Assembly (NCBI RefSeq): GCF_016031625.1
Contig: NZ_JACCHP010000011.1
Location: forward strand, 62,001 to 126,000
DNA length: 64,000 bases
Direction of reading: 5' to 3'
DNA from: Bradyrhizobium agreste
GTDB lineage: Bacteria > Pseudomonadota > Alphaproteobacteria > Rhizobiales > Xanthobacteraceae
Positions 1 to 8,847 of the stretch are shown one piece after another; positions within the stretch are counted from its first letter, which is position 1, and every line of letters begins with the position of its first letter. The position numbers and the translations under genes are program-made. Under the pieces are notes generated by a model. The model saw only the letters and a program-made list of their open reading frames with translations. It was not told where the DNA came from and ran no database searches.

Positions 1-702
1 CTGACCGAGAGCGTGACGATCGAAGCCGCCCATCGCAATCTGCGCATCGACTCGCGCTCGCGCGTCTCGGTGTCGCGCCGGCCGCCGGCGCGCGATGCGG
101 TCAGCCCACCCTGGGAGAGCGTCCGCGACATCGCGTTCGAAGCCACCAGCCTCGGACCGTCCTCGCCCGTCGGTTATGTCTTTGCCAGCCCCCTGGTGCC
201 GGTGCTGCGCCCGGTCAGCGCCTACGCCGGATTGAGCTTTCCGCCCGGCGCGGGCGTTCTCGCCGGCGCCGTCGACCTGATGCGACGCATCCGCGGCGAA
301 TTCCGCTACGACCCGAAGGCGACCGTGATCTCGACGCCGCTCGACGAGGTGTTCGACAAGCGCCACGGCGTCTGCCAGGACTTTGCCCATGTCATGATTG
401 CCGGGCTGCGCGGGCTCGGCCTGCCCGCGGCGTATGTCAGCGGCTATTTGCGGACGATTCCGCCGCCGGGCCAGCCGCGGCTGCAAGGTGCCGACGCCAC
501 CCATGCCTGGGTCTCGCTGTGGTGCGGGGCCGAGCTCGGCTGGATCGATCTCGACCCGACCAACGATCTCCTCATCGGCAACGATCACATCGTGCTGGCC
601 ATGGGGCGCGATTTTTCCGACGTCTCGCCGATCGACGGCATCATCGTCGGCTCGCCCAAGCAGAAGCTCGGCGTCGCCGTCGACGTGGTGCAGGTGGAGT
701 AG
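1..702 (+). CDS. Transglutaminase-like protein (5' end outside window)
   Basis: The reading frame is open from base 1, so the gene begins upstream and only its last 233 codons are present. The visible part holds a transglutaminase-like cysteine-protease fold: the Cys motif GVCQDFAH near residue 125, the His motif THAWVSLW near 168 and the Asp in DPTND near 185 form a complete Cys-His-Asp triad. The N-terminal remainder fits the bacterial transglutaminase N-terminal domain. Proteins of this family often sit beside alpha-E and circularly permuted ATP-grasp genes; those would lie off the left edge. Substrate unknown. It converges on the ABC importer operon that follows. Confidence 0.85.
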   Translation: MTESVTIEAAHRNLRIDSRSRVSVSRRPPARDAVSPPWESVRDIAFEATSLGPSSPVGYVFASPLVPVLRPVSAYAGLSFPPGAGVLAGAVDLMRRIRGEFRYDPKATVISTPLDEVFDKRHGVCQDFAHVMIAGLRGLGLPAAYVSGYLRTIPPPGQPRLQGADATHAWVSLWCGAELGWIDLDPTNDLLIGNDHIVLAMGRDFSDVSPIDGIIVGSPKQKLGVAVDVVQVE

Positions 703-723
703 CCCGATCGCGCGGCCGTTGCC

Positions 724-750
724 GCACGGGGCGCCGGAGGCGTCCCGTGC
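724..750. terminator. Hairpin between convergent genes
   Basis: A 12-bp inverted repeat (one G-T type mismatch) with a 3-nt loop lies in the short gap between the convergent transglutaminase-like gene and the substrate-binding-protein gene. There is no strong T tract, so termination is an inference from position and stem strength. Confidence 0.4.
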
Positions 751-767
751 AGTCGGTGTCAGCACGC

Positions 768-2048
768 TCAGCGCGCCGCGCCGGTGGTCTTCGGCAACAG
801 CTTCTGCACGTCCGCGGCCATGTCGGCGAGGACGGCCTCCGGCTCCTTGGCGCGGGCGCCCGAGACGATCGAGTTGAGATGATCCTTGATCACGTCGGTG
901 ATCTTGAGGCCGTTGTCGCCGGGGAAAGCGTACCACTTGGTGAGCAGCGCGAGCTGGCTGACGGCGGTGTAGTTGTTGGGGTTCTTGACGTAGAAGTCCT
1001 TCAGATAGACCTCGTTGGCGACCTTGTTCGGCGGCATATAGCCGGTCGTCGCCGCCATGATCGCGGCGCCCTTGGGGCCGGTCCAGAACTTCACCGCTTC
1101 CCAGGCCGCGTCGCGCTTGGCCTTGTCCTTGGCGAGGATGAGCACGACGTTGCCGCCGGCCGGCAGCCTGCCCTTCGCCGAGGCGACGTCCGGGAACGGA
1201 ATCGTCTTCAGCGCGAACTTGCCGCCGGTCATCTGCGTGACCTTGTTGAGGTCCGACGTCGAGGTGACGTGGAAGCCGGTCTTGCCGGCCGTGAACGCCG
1301 CGCGCATCGACGGCTGGTCCAGATTGGGCATGCCGGCCTCGTTGACCAGCCGCGCGATCGTGTTGATGGCGAACTTGCCTTCGGCGCCGTCGAAGGCGAC
1401 CTTGGTCTCGTCGGCATTGAGCATGGTTCCACCGCGGGAGAACACCGGCGCCTGCCACAGCCAGTTGCCGGTGATGTCCCAGGCATAGGTGACGCCATTG
1501 GTGTCGTTGCCGAGCGCCTTGATCTTCTTGGCGAGCGCGATCAGCTCGTCCCAGCTCTTCGGCAGATTGTTCACGTCGCCGCCGGCCTGCTTCACGAGGT
1601 CGAGGTTGACGTAGACGATCGGCAGCGAGATCGCGAAGGGCAGGGCATAGACCTTGCCGCTGGCGGTGCCGATGTCGAACATCGCCTGGTGGAAGCCCTG
1701 CTTGTCGAAATCCTTCTCCGCGGCGATGTAGCCGTCGAGCTCGGCCGGTATGTTCTTGTCGACCAGGACGCGGATGCGGTTGAGGCCTTGGAACGAGACA
1801 TCAGGCATCTGATTGGTCACGGCCTCGCGCAGCACCTTCTGTGTGCCGTCCTCGTAGGATTCGTAAGGCGCGCGCATGGTGACCTTGATCTCCGGGTGCA
1901 CCTTGGCGAATTCCTCGGCGATGCGCTTGTGCGTCTCGGTGAACAGCTCCGGATAGGGATATTGCATCACGATCTCGGTCTGGGCCTGCGCGAGCGCAGA
2001 TCCGGCTGCAAGCGACAGAGCCGCAGCGGCGATGATGGACTTCAGCAT
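768..2048 (-). CDS. ABC importer, extracellular solute-binding protein (UgpB-like)
   Basis: A 426-residue periplasmic substrate-binding protein of the family-1 (sugar / glycerol-3-phosphate) type. The start at 2048 follows a GGGAG ribosome-binding site, and the product begins with a typical signal peptide (MLKSIIAAAALSLAAGSALA). The body has the family features near residues 30-60 (PYPELFTETHKRIAEEF, a helix found in UgpB-like proteins) and the GGTMLN and FTAGKTGF segments. It is the last gene of a minus-strand operon with two permeases and an ATPase, an order usual for CUT1 importers. The similarity to UgpB suggests a glycerol-phosphate diester or sugar ligand, but the substrate cannot be fixed from sequence. 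Confidence 0.9.
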   Translation of the reverse strand: MLKSIIAAAALSLAAGSALAQAQTEIVMQYPYPELFTETHKRIAEEFAKVHPEIKVTMRAPYESYEDGTQKVLREAVTNQMPDVSFQGLNRIRVLVDKNIPAELDGYIAAEKDFDKQGFHQAMFDIGTASGKVYALPFAISLPIVYVNLDLVKQAGGDVNNLPKSWDELIALAKKIKALGNDTNGVTYAWDITGNWLWQAPVFSRGGTMLNADETKVAFDGAEGKFAINTIARLVNEAGMPNLDQPSMRAAFTAGKTGFHVTSTSDLNKVTQMTGGKFALKTIPFPDVASAKGRLPAGGNVVLILAKDKAKRDAAWEAVKFWTGPKGAAIMAATTGYMPPNKVANEVYLKDFYVKNPNNYTAVSQLALLTKWYAFPGDNGLKITDVIKDHLNSIVSGARAKEPEAVLADMAADVQKLLPKTTGAAR

Positions 2049-2077
2049 AGATAGACTCCCTGTTTGAGGTGACGCGG

Positions 2078-2914
2078 TTACTTGATCCCGGTGAGTGTGA
2101 TGCCCTCGATGAAACGGCGCTGGGCAAAGAGGAAAGCGATCACGAGCGGCGCGATGATCACCATCGCCGCCGCCATCAGCGGGCCGTAGCTGGTGCCGGC
2201 CTCGTTGTTGCGGAAATGCGCCACCGCGAGCGGCGGCGTGCGCAAGTGCTCGCTGTTGAGCACGATCAGCGGCCAGAAATAATCGTTCCAATGCGCGACC
2301 ACGGAGAAGATGCCGAAGGCGGTCACGGCCGGGATCGCGGCCGGCAGCATCACCCGCCAGACGATGCCGAATTCGGAGATGCCGTCCATGCGCGCGGCGT
2401 CGACGAGATCGTCGGGCACGGTCTTGAAGAACTGGCGCATCAGGAAGATGCCGAACACCGAGATGGTGAAGGGCAGCACGAGCGCGGCATAGCTGTCGAG
2501 CAGGCCGATCTTGTGCAGCAGCAGGAAGACCGGGATCGCAGTCGCCTGCGGCGGGATCAGGATCCCGAACAGCACCAGCGCAAACAGCGTCTCGCGGCCG
2601 AGGAAGCGGAGCTTGGCGAGCGCGTAGGCTGCCGGCAGCGCCACCATCACCTGGAGCACGAAGATCGAGACCGTGACGATGACGCCGTTGAGGAGAAAGC
2701 GCAGCAGATTGGCCTTGGCGAAGGCCTCGCGCAGGTTCTCCATCAGCGCGAACCGGTGCGGGATCAGGTGCAGCTCGCTGGAGAAGATCTCGGTCTGCGG
2801 CTTGGACGCGGTCGAGATCATCCAGATGAAGGGGGCCAGCATGAGCGCGGCGCCCGTGATCAGGAGCACGTGGCGGAGGATCGCCCGGAACGGGACGGGA
2901 TGCGCGTTGCTCAT
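2078..2914 (-). CDS. ABC importer permease (UgpE/MalG type)
   Basis: A 278-residue inner-membrane permease of the MalG/UgpE type with about six transmembrane segments. The cytoplasmic EAA loop that docks to the ATPase is visible around residues 180-200 (DAARMDGISEFGIVWRVMLP). The start at 2914 overlaps the stop of the upstream permease by four bases (ATGA), indicating translational coupling. A longer frame extends upstream but would read through the neighbour. It forms the heterodimeric channel with the product of the next gene. Confidence 0.92.
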   Translation of the reverse strand: MSNAHPVPFRAILRHVLLITGAALMLAPFIWMISTASKPQTEIFSSELHLIPHRFALMENLREAFAKANLLRFLLNGVIVTVSIFVLQVMVALPAAYALAKLRFLGRETLFALVLFGILIPPQATAIPVFLLLHKIGLLDSYAALVLPFTISVFGIFLMRQFFKTVPDDLVDAARMDGISEFGIVWRVMLPAAIPAVTAFGIFSVVAHWNDYFWPLIVLNSEHLRTPPLAVAHFRNNEAGTSYGPLMAAAMVIIAPLVIAFLFAQRRFIEGITLTGIK

Positions 2915-3876
2915 GTGTAGTGCACGCCGCGATCGGCGAGCCTCGATTTGATCAGCGTGAGTGCGAGAACGAAGACCAGGAAGACGACGGTGATCGCTGC
3001 GGCGTAGCCCGAGCGGAAGAACTCGAAGCCTTCGGTGTACATGGTGTGGATCAGGACCTCCGTGGATTTCGACGGGCCGCCCTTGGTCAAGACGTGCACG
3101 GTGTCGAACACCTGGAACGAGCGGATGCCCGAGATCACGACGACGAAGGTCGTGACCGGCCCGAGCATCGGCCAGGTCACCAGGCGAAAGCGCGCCCAGC
3201 CGCTCGAGGCACCGTCGATCTCGGCCGCCTCGTAGAGCTGCTTGGGAATGGAGACGAGGCCGGCAAGAAACAGCACCATGTTGAAGCCGACGGCCTGCCA
3301 GATGCCGATCGCGCACAGTGCATAGAGCGCAGTGTTGCGGTCCTGCAGCCAGGCGAAGGCCGGCAGGCCCGCGCCCCGCAACAGCCCGTTCACCAGGCCG
3401 AATTGCGGATGCAGCATGAATTCCCACACCACCGCCATCGCGATCAGGGTCGCCATGACGGGGAGGAAATAGATCGTCCGGTAGAGGCTGCGCAGGCTGG
3501 TGCCGCTCTGGATCAATAGCGCGATCGCAAGGCCGGCGATCACGGCGCCAGGCACCACGATCACGACGTAAGTCAGCGTGTTGCGCAGCGCGGTCCAGAA
3601 TACCTTGTCGGCGAACAGGTCCTGGTAGTTGGCGAGCCCGATCCAGGAGATATGCGGCGCGCCGAGCTGATAATCGGTGAAGGAGAGGGCGATCACGCCG
3701 GCGAGCGGACCGAGCAGCATGACGAGCATGAGCGCTGCGGCCGGCGTCACCAGCGCGTAGGCGGCCTGGGTCCGCCGGCTGCCATGAGCCGGCAGCGTGC
3801 GCCTTGTCGTGCCCGCGGGAGCGACGGCCGCCCCGATCGTCATGGAGCCGTCAGACATGGGCGGGCTCACGGACAC
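2911..3876 (-). CDS. ABC importer permease (UgpA/MalF type)
   Basis: A 321-residue permease with an N-terminal membrane anchor and the EAA loop near residues 220-240 (EAAEIDGASSGWARFRLVTWPML). It pairs with the downstream MalG-type permease. The start is uncertain: GTG at 3876 has a GGAG about 10 nt upstream and overlaps the ATPase gene by 26 bases, while ATG at 3858 would overlap by 8. Both keep the conserved part whole. Confidence 0.9.
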   Translation of the reverse strand: MSVSPPMSDGSMTIGAAVAPAGTTRRTLPAHGSRRTQAAYALVTPAAALMLVMLLGPLAGVIALSFTDYQLGAPHISWIGLANYQDLFADKVFWTALRNTLTYVVIVVPGAVIAGLAIALLIQSGTSLRSLYRTIYFLPVMATLIAMAVVWEFMLHPQFGLVNGLLRGAGLPAFAWLQDRNTALYALCAIGIWQAVGFNMVLFLAGLVSIPKQLYEAAEIDGASSGWARFRLVTWPMLGPVTTFVVVISGIRSFQVFDTVHVLTKGGPSKSTEVLIHTMYTEGFEFFRSGYAAAITVVFLVFVLALTLIKSRLADRGVHYT

Positions 3877-5002
3877 GCTCGGCCTGCTCCACGCGGAGCT
3901 CGATGCGTTTGCCGGCCGGATCGAACATCCGCACCGTCTCTGATGCGAAGCCGAAGGCGAGGGGGCTTGCCATCGCCGGCAAATGCCTGACGTCCGCGAG
4001 CCGCGCGATCAGGCGCGACCCGGTGCCTTCGACCGCGAGATGCACGAAGGCCTCGGCGCCGAGATTCTCCAGATGGACGACGGTTCCCGAGAACGGTCCC
4101 GTGCCGAGCTCGATCCGCTCCGGTCGGACCCCGATGCGACAATCGCCGGCCGCCGCATTGCACGTCAGCTTCAGGGTGGTCCCCAGCACGTCGACGCCGC
4201 CGTCCTTTCGGATCCGGCCGGGCAGGATGTTGATCTTGGGGCTGCCGATGAATTCGGCAACACGGATGTCGCCGGGCTCGTTGTAGATCTCAGCCGGCGT
4301 GCCGGCCTGGATCAGCTCACCGCCCATCATGACGGCGATCCGGCTCGACATCGTCATCGCCTCGGCCTGGTCGTGCGTGACGTAGACGAACGTTGCCTTG
4401 AGGCGGCTATGCAGCTCGGCGAGCTCTGCGCGCATGTGAACGCGCAGTTTGGCGTCGAGATTGGAGAGCGGCTCGTCGAAGAGGAAGGCCAGCGGCTCTC
4501 GCACCATCGCGCGTCCGACCGCGACGCGTTGCCGCTGTCCGCCGGACAATTGCCCGGGCTTGCGCCGCAGCAACGGGGTGATGTCGAGCTGCTCGGCGAT
4601 GCCTTCGATGTCGGCGCGAATGTGCCGCTCCTTGGCGCGCCGGCTCGGCAGCAGCGCTCCCAACAGCGGCAGCCGCTCGATCGCGGAGAGGCGCCGCATC
4701 CGCAGCGGCACCGCGATGTTGTCGAAGGTGCTCAAATGCGGATACAGCGCATAGGATTGGAACACCATCGCGAGGTTGCGCGCGCTCGGGCGAATGCCAT
4801 CGACCTGGCGTCCGTCGATGTGGACCTCGCCGGAATTTTGCGGCTCGAGCCCGGCAATGATGCGAAGCAGGGTCGACTTGCCGCAGCCGGACGGGCCGAC
4901 CAGCGAGATGAACTCGCCGTCCGCGATGTGGAAATCGATGCCTTTCAGGACGTCGGTGCCGTCAAAGGACTTGCGGATTGCGGAAAGTTCGATTTGCGCC
5001 AT
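3851..5002 (-). CDS. ABC importer ATPase (UgpC/MalK type)
   Basis: A 383-residue nucleotide-binding subunit. Walker A (GPSGCGKST) lies near residues 37-45, the Q loop after it, the signature LSGGQRQRVAVGRA near 145-158, Walker B (LAFLFDEP) near 160 and the switch histidine in YVTHDQAEAMT near 195. The last ~130 residues form the TOBE/MalK regulatory domain. An inserted stretch around residues 98-125 (RMRRLSAIERLPLLGALLPS) is longer than in standard MalK. It is the first gene of the operon and is divergent from the LysR regulator, which suggests local control. Confidence 0.93.
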   Translation of the reverse strand: MAQIELSAIRKSFDGTDVLKGIDFHIADGEFISLVGPSGCGKSTLLRIIAGLEPQNSGEVHIDGRQVDGIRPSARNLAMVFQSYALYPHLSTFDNIAVPLRMRRLSAIERLPLLGALLPSRRAKERHIRADIEGIAEQLDITPLLRRKPGQLSGGQRQRVAVGRAMVREPLAFLFDEPLSNLDAKLRVHMRAELAELHSRLKATFVYVTHDQAEAMTMSSRIAVMMGGELIQAGTPAEIYNEPGDIRVAEFIGSPKINILPGRIRKDGGVDVLGTTLKLTCNAAAGDCRIGVRPERIELGTGPFSGTVVHLENLGAEAFVHLAVEGTGSRLIARLADVRHLPAMASPLAFGFASETVRMFDPAGKRIELRVEQAERVREPAHV

Positions 5003-5066
5003 GCGCGCTGATCCCCTGCTGGTCCGTTTGCGGCGCATGAGGAGTAGGAAGCGCGTCTGACATTCA

Positions 5067-5092
5067 CATAACGGTCAATGGCCTTCCTTATG
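5067..5092. promoter_or_regulatory. Candidate LysR operator
   Basis: The gap between the divergent ABC operon and the LysR gene holds an interrupted palindrome, CATAA-N16-TTATG. Divergent promoter gaps are the usual place for a LysR-type binding site. The assignment rests on position and symmetry alone. Confidence 0.3.
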
Positions 5093-5144
5093 GTCATCCC
5101 AGGTTTTGCTTTTGCGGGTCGGCGGGGAAATCGGGGTTGTTGTC

Positions 5145-6044
5145 GTGGCGTTGACGTCGTCGCGTGTCCGGGCGGTCAATGCCGTGTTCGAGACCGGCAG
5201 CTTTGCCGCTGCGGCAAGGCGGCTCGGGGTATCGCAGCCGGCCGTTGCGCAGCTCGTGCGCGATCTGGAGGCCGAGTTCGGGGTGGCGCTGTTCGACCGG
5301 CACGGCCAGACCCTGATCGCGACGTCGCTGTGTCGGCGTCTCTATGCCGCAACGGCCCGCATGCAGGCGGTCGAGGCCGATGCGCTCGCCATCCTGCAGC
5401 AGCGCGACGAGCTCGCGGGGGGCGAGCTTCGCATCGGGCTCGGCAACGCCATGCCCGGCATGGCGTTGATTGCGGCGTTCCGCAACCTCTATCCGAAGAT
5501 CCAGATCAACATCGAGATCGGCAGCTGGTCGGCGATCATGGCCGCGGTGGTCGACCAGCGCGTCGACGTCGCCGTCTTGCCGGAGGTGCCGCCGGACACC
5601 CGCTTCCGGCGCGAGCGCTGCGTGCAGCAGCGCGTCGTTGCGATCTGCCATCCCGTTCACGATCTCAGCCGTGAGTCGCGCGTGTCCATCGCCGGCCTCA
5701 TGCAATATCCGCTGGTGTTCCGGACCCGGGATTCGGCGACCCAGCGCGCCGTGGACAGGGCGTTTCGCGCCCTCAACCTGCGCGCCAGTCCGGCGATCAT
5801 CGTCAATACGCGCGAGGGGATGCTGGAGGCGGTCGCCAACCGGCTTGGCGTCGGCTTCGTCTGGGAGCACGGGTCGAGCCGCATCGATCGGATCGCGAAG
5901 GTGGCGATCGCGGAAATCGAGGCGGAGTCGCCCGAATACATCTTCTCGCTGGCCGGCAAGCGCGGCAAGCTGGTCGAGCTGTTCTATCTCGCCAGAAGCC
6001 TTTCGCGCCCGTCCGACGGGGCCGATATTCTGGCCGCGCCCTAA
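5145..6044 (+). CDS. LysR-family transcriptional regulator
   Basis: A 299-residue regulator with an N-terminal winged helix-turn-helix (residues ~1-60, recognition part AAARRLGVSQPAVAQLVRDL) and a C-terminal periplasmic-binding-like effector domain (residues ~85-285). GTG at 5145 was chosen because it gives the usual family length; an in-frame TTG at 5106 would add 13 residues. It is transcribed away from the four-gene ABC importer and is the obvious candidate to regulate it; the effector is unknown. Confidence 0.88.
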   Translation: MALTSSRVRAVNAVFETGSFAAAARRLGVSQPAVAQLVRDLEAEFGVALFDRHGQTLIATSLCRRLYAATARMQAVEADALAILQQRDELAGGELRIGLGNAMPGMALIAAFRNLYPKIQINIEIGSWSAIMAAVVDQRVDVAVLPEVPPDTRFRRERCVQQRVVAICHPVHDLSRESRVSIAGLMQYPLVFRTRDSATQRAVDRAFRALNLRASPAIIVNTREGMLEAVANRLGVGFVWEHGSSRIDRIAKVAIAEIEAESPEYIFSLAGKRGKLVELFYLARSLSRPSDGADILAAP

Positions 6045-6249
6045 GCTGCGGCCGCGTTCCGGCTGCTTTGGGTTGTGCCGAACTGTGACGGCAGCCGTGA
6101 TGTTGCGCAGCGGGACGGCAAGGTATTTACGTATTTCCGTCCCGAAGTTTGGTTACCCGGCCCAAGTGGGCTATGCTCCGCTGCGTCAACGACAAGAATG
6201 AGACGTCGGGAGACGGCATGGGATACCAGCGGCGGACGGGGCTGCGTCC

Positions 6250-7077
6250 ATGATAACCTTACCGAGACTGGCGGCGGAAACCCTGGAGACGATGCTGGGT
6301 AAGTTCATGCGTCGCCGGTACGACGAACCTTCCGCCCGGGTCCTGGAGGGCTCGACGCGCACAGCGATGGAGTGTATCGGCAACAGCGACGCGCTCTACC
6401 ACAACATCGAGCATACCATGCTCGTGACGCTGGCGGCTCAGGCGATCCTCACGGGACGTAATCTCCATGCGCATCTCGCGGCGGAGGACTACCTTCACAT
6501 CCTGATCGCCTGTCTTGCGCACGACATTGGCTATGTCCGCGGCCTGTTTCCGGAGGATGACGAAGACGGTTTCATCATCGACGAGGCCGGGACCAAGGTG
6601 TCGCTACCGCGCGGTGCATCGGATGCCAGTTTGATGATGTATCACGTCGATCGCTCGAAACTCTTTGTGCGGCGACGATTGCCCCCGATCCGCGGCATCG
6701 ACTCCGAGCGGATCGCCCGCGCCATCGAGGGGACGCGCTTTCCCGCCCGTGAAGGGCAGGAATATGATGAGGAGGCCTCGATCCTGCGTGCGGCCGACTT
6801 CATCGGCCAGCTCGGCGATCCCAACTATCTGCGCAAGGCCAACGCGCTCTATTACGAGTTCGAGGAGGTCGGCATCAACCGCCAGCTCGGCTACGACTCG
6901 CCCGCCGACATCGTCAACCGCTATCCGCAATTCTATTGGAACAGCGTCGCACCCCACATCCAGACCGAGATCGGCTATCTCAACAAGACCGAGATCGGGC
7001 GGCAATGGATCGCCAATCTCTACAGCAACGTGTTCCGCGCCGAGCGCGACATCTCACTGTCCGGTCCGCAGAAATAG
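6250..7077 (+). CDS. HD-domain metal-dependent phosphohydrolase
   Basis: A 275-residue HD-superfamily protein. The metal ligands are visible as H in YHNIEHT near residue 56, the HD pair in LAHDIGY near 91 and a later Asp in RAADFIGQLGD near 180. The conserved sequence around NSDALYHNIEHTMLV resembles bacterial HD proteins annotated as phosphodiesterase-like. No signal peptide or membrane segment is seen. The true substrate is not known. The 200-nt gap upstream shows no clear promoter. Confidence 0.85.
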   Translation: MITLPRLAAETLETMLGKFMRRRYDEPSARVLEGSTRTAMECIGNSDALYHNIEHTMLVTLAAQAILTGRNLHAHLAAEDYLHILIACLAHDIGYVRGLFPEDDEDGFIIDEAGTKVSLPRGASDASLMMYHVDRSKLFVRRRLPPIRGIDSERIARAIEGTRFPAREGQEYDEEASILRAADFIGQLGDPNYLRKANALYYEFEEVGINRQLGYDSPADIVNRYPQFYWNSVAPHIQTEIGYLNKTEIGRQWIANLYSNVFRAERDISLSGPQK

Positions 7078-7133
7078 ATCGGGATGCCGCTGCGCACATC
7101 TGGGCTACGATATCCCCACGCCGTGAGCAAATC

Positions 7134-8027
7134 ATGCAACAAAAAACCGTCGCCACGGACGTCCTCGACATCGCCTATCGCGAATACGGTGCGCCGGACG
7201 GCTGGCCCTGCATCATGGGGCACGGCTTTCCCTACGACGTGAACGCCTATGCCGAGACCGCCCCGATCCTCGCCGAGGCCGGCGCACGCGTGCTGGTGCC
7301 CTGGCTGCGCGGCTATGGGCCGACGCGGTTTCGCTTCCCCGAGACGCTGCGCTCCGGCGAGCAGGCGGCGCTGGGCGCCGATCTCTTGGCTTTCATGGAT
7401 GCGCTCGGGATCGAGCGCGCCATCGTCGGGGGCTACGATTGGGGCGGGCGCGCCGCGTGCGTGATCTCGGCGCTCCATCCGGAGCGCGTGATCGGCCTCG
7501 TCTCCGGCAATTCCTACAACATCCAGAACATCGCCCTCGCCATGGAGCCGGCTTCGCCGCCGGAGGAGGCGGCGCTCTGGTATCAATATCTGTTTCACAA
7601 CGAGCGCGGCCGCCGCGCGCTGGAGCGCAACCGCCGCGGCTTTGCCCGTCAGCTCTGGACGATGTGGTCGCCGAAATGGGCCTTCGACGACGCAACGTTC
7701 GAGCGGAGCGCCGCGTCATTCGACAATCCCGATTTCGTCGATGTCGTGATCCACTCCTACCGCCATCGCTACGCGCTGGTGGCCGGCGATCCCGCCTATG
7801 CGGGGATCGAGGCAAAGCTCGCCGCGCAGCCGCCGATCCGCGTCCCCACGATTGCGATCGACGGCGACAGCGACGGCGTCAATCCAGGTACCGCCCACCA
7901 CGCGCGCAAGTTCGAGGGGTTTTTCGAGCGGCGCGTCTTCACCGATGCCGGTCATAATCTGCCGCAGGAGCGGCCGGCCGAATGGGCACAGGCCGTGATC
8001 GACGTGCGAAAAGCGGCTGCGTCATAG
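7134..8027 (+). CDS. Alpha/beta hydrolase (epoxide hydrolase / dehalogenase type)
   Basis: A 297-residue alpha/beta hydrolase. The oxyanion-hole HGFPYD motif is near residue 29, the nucleophile elbow GGYDWGG near 100 carries Asp rather than Ser, a later acidic residue lies in DGDSDG near 245, and the catalytic His is in DAGHNLPQE near 272. An Asp nucleophile points to the epoxide hydrolase / haloalkane or haloacetate dehalogenase branch rather than an esterase. ATG at 7134 was taken because the protein then starts where the family does. Confidence 0.85.
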   Translation: MQQKTVATDVLDIAYREYGAPDGWPCIMGHGFPYDVNAYAETAPILAEAGARVLVPWLRGYGPTRFRFPETLRSGEQAALGADLLAFMDALGIERAIVGGYDWGGRAACVISALHPERVIGLVSGNSYNIQNIALAMEPASPPEEAALWYQYLFHNERGRRALERNRRGFARQLWTMWSPKWAFDDATFERSAASFDNPDFVDVVIHSYRHRYALVAGDPAYAGIEAKLAAQPPIRVPTIAIDGDSDGVNPGTAHHARKFEGFFERRVFTDAGHNLPQERPAEWAQAVIDVRKAAAS

Positions 8028-8192
8028 GGAGTGCCGACGCACGTTCGGGGGCTCCTCACCAAGGTATTGGAGCGCTGTCGCTCGGCCGTCCCGGTTCTCC
8101 AAATTTCCCTGACTTCCGGGAACCTTTTCCGATTGCAGTCGTCCAAGCTGTGGGCCCGCTTCCATATGCGGGCTCGTTGCAGGAGGATCTTG

Positions 8193-8819
8193 ATGAAGTC
8201 ATCAGTGCGCAAGCTGGAACGTGTCGCGGTGGCGCAGACGCCGTCCGATCGGCCTGATAGGGCGGAGGTCGAACAGGCGATCCGGACCATGATCCGTTGG
8301 GCCGGCGATGATCCCTCGCGCGACGGTCTGCGCGAGACACCTAATCGCGTTGCACGCGCTTTCGAGGAGTATTTTTCCGGATACGCGCAGGACCCCACCG
8401 AAATCCTGCAAAAGACCTTCGAGGAGATCGAAGGCTATGACGAGATGATCGTGCTGCGCGGCGTTCGCTTCGAGAGCCATTGCGAGCACCACATGGCGCC
8501 GATCGTCGGTCGCGCCTGGGTCGCCTATATTCCGCAGGGGCGCGTCGTCGGCATCAGCAAGCTTGCGCGCGTGGTGGACGTCTACGCGAAACGGCTCCAG
8601 ATCCAGGAGAAGATGACCGCTCAGATCGCCAATACCATCAACGATGTGCTCAATCCGGAAGGCGTCGGAGTCATCATCAAGGCGACGCATCACTGCATGA
8701 CCACCCGCGGCGCGCACAAGCCCGGGACCGATCTCGTCACCAGCCGCATGTTGGGGGTGTTCCGCGACAATGCGCTGACGCGCCAGGAACTGCTGGGGCT
8801 CGCCAATTCGGATGATTGA
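8193..8819 (+). CDS. folE: GTP cyclohydrolase I
   Basis: FolE (208 residues) converts GTP to 7,8-dihydroneopterin triphosphate, the first step of folate/pterin synthesis. The zinc and catalytic motifs are intact: ESHCEHHMAP near residue 92 and HHCMTTRGAHKPG near 165, with the conserved GISKLARVVDVYAKRLQ between them. The start at 8193 follows a perfect AGGAGG at 8181-8186; longer in-frame starts upstream lack this. The next gene starts 28 nt after the stop, so they may be co-transcribed. Confidence 0.96.
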   Translation: MKSSVRKLERVAVAQTPSDRPDRAEVEQAIRTMIRWAGDDPSRDGLRETPNRVARAFEEYFSGYAQDPTEILQKTFEEIEGYDEMIVLRGVRFESHCEHHMAPIVGRAWVAYIPQGRVVGISKLARVVDVYAKRLQIQEKMTAQIANTINDVLNPEGVGVIIKATHHCMTTRGAHKPGTDLVTSRMLGVFRDNALTRQELLGLANSDD

Positions 8820-8847
8820 TCCGCGTGCGCAAGAAGGAGGCGTTGCC

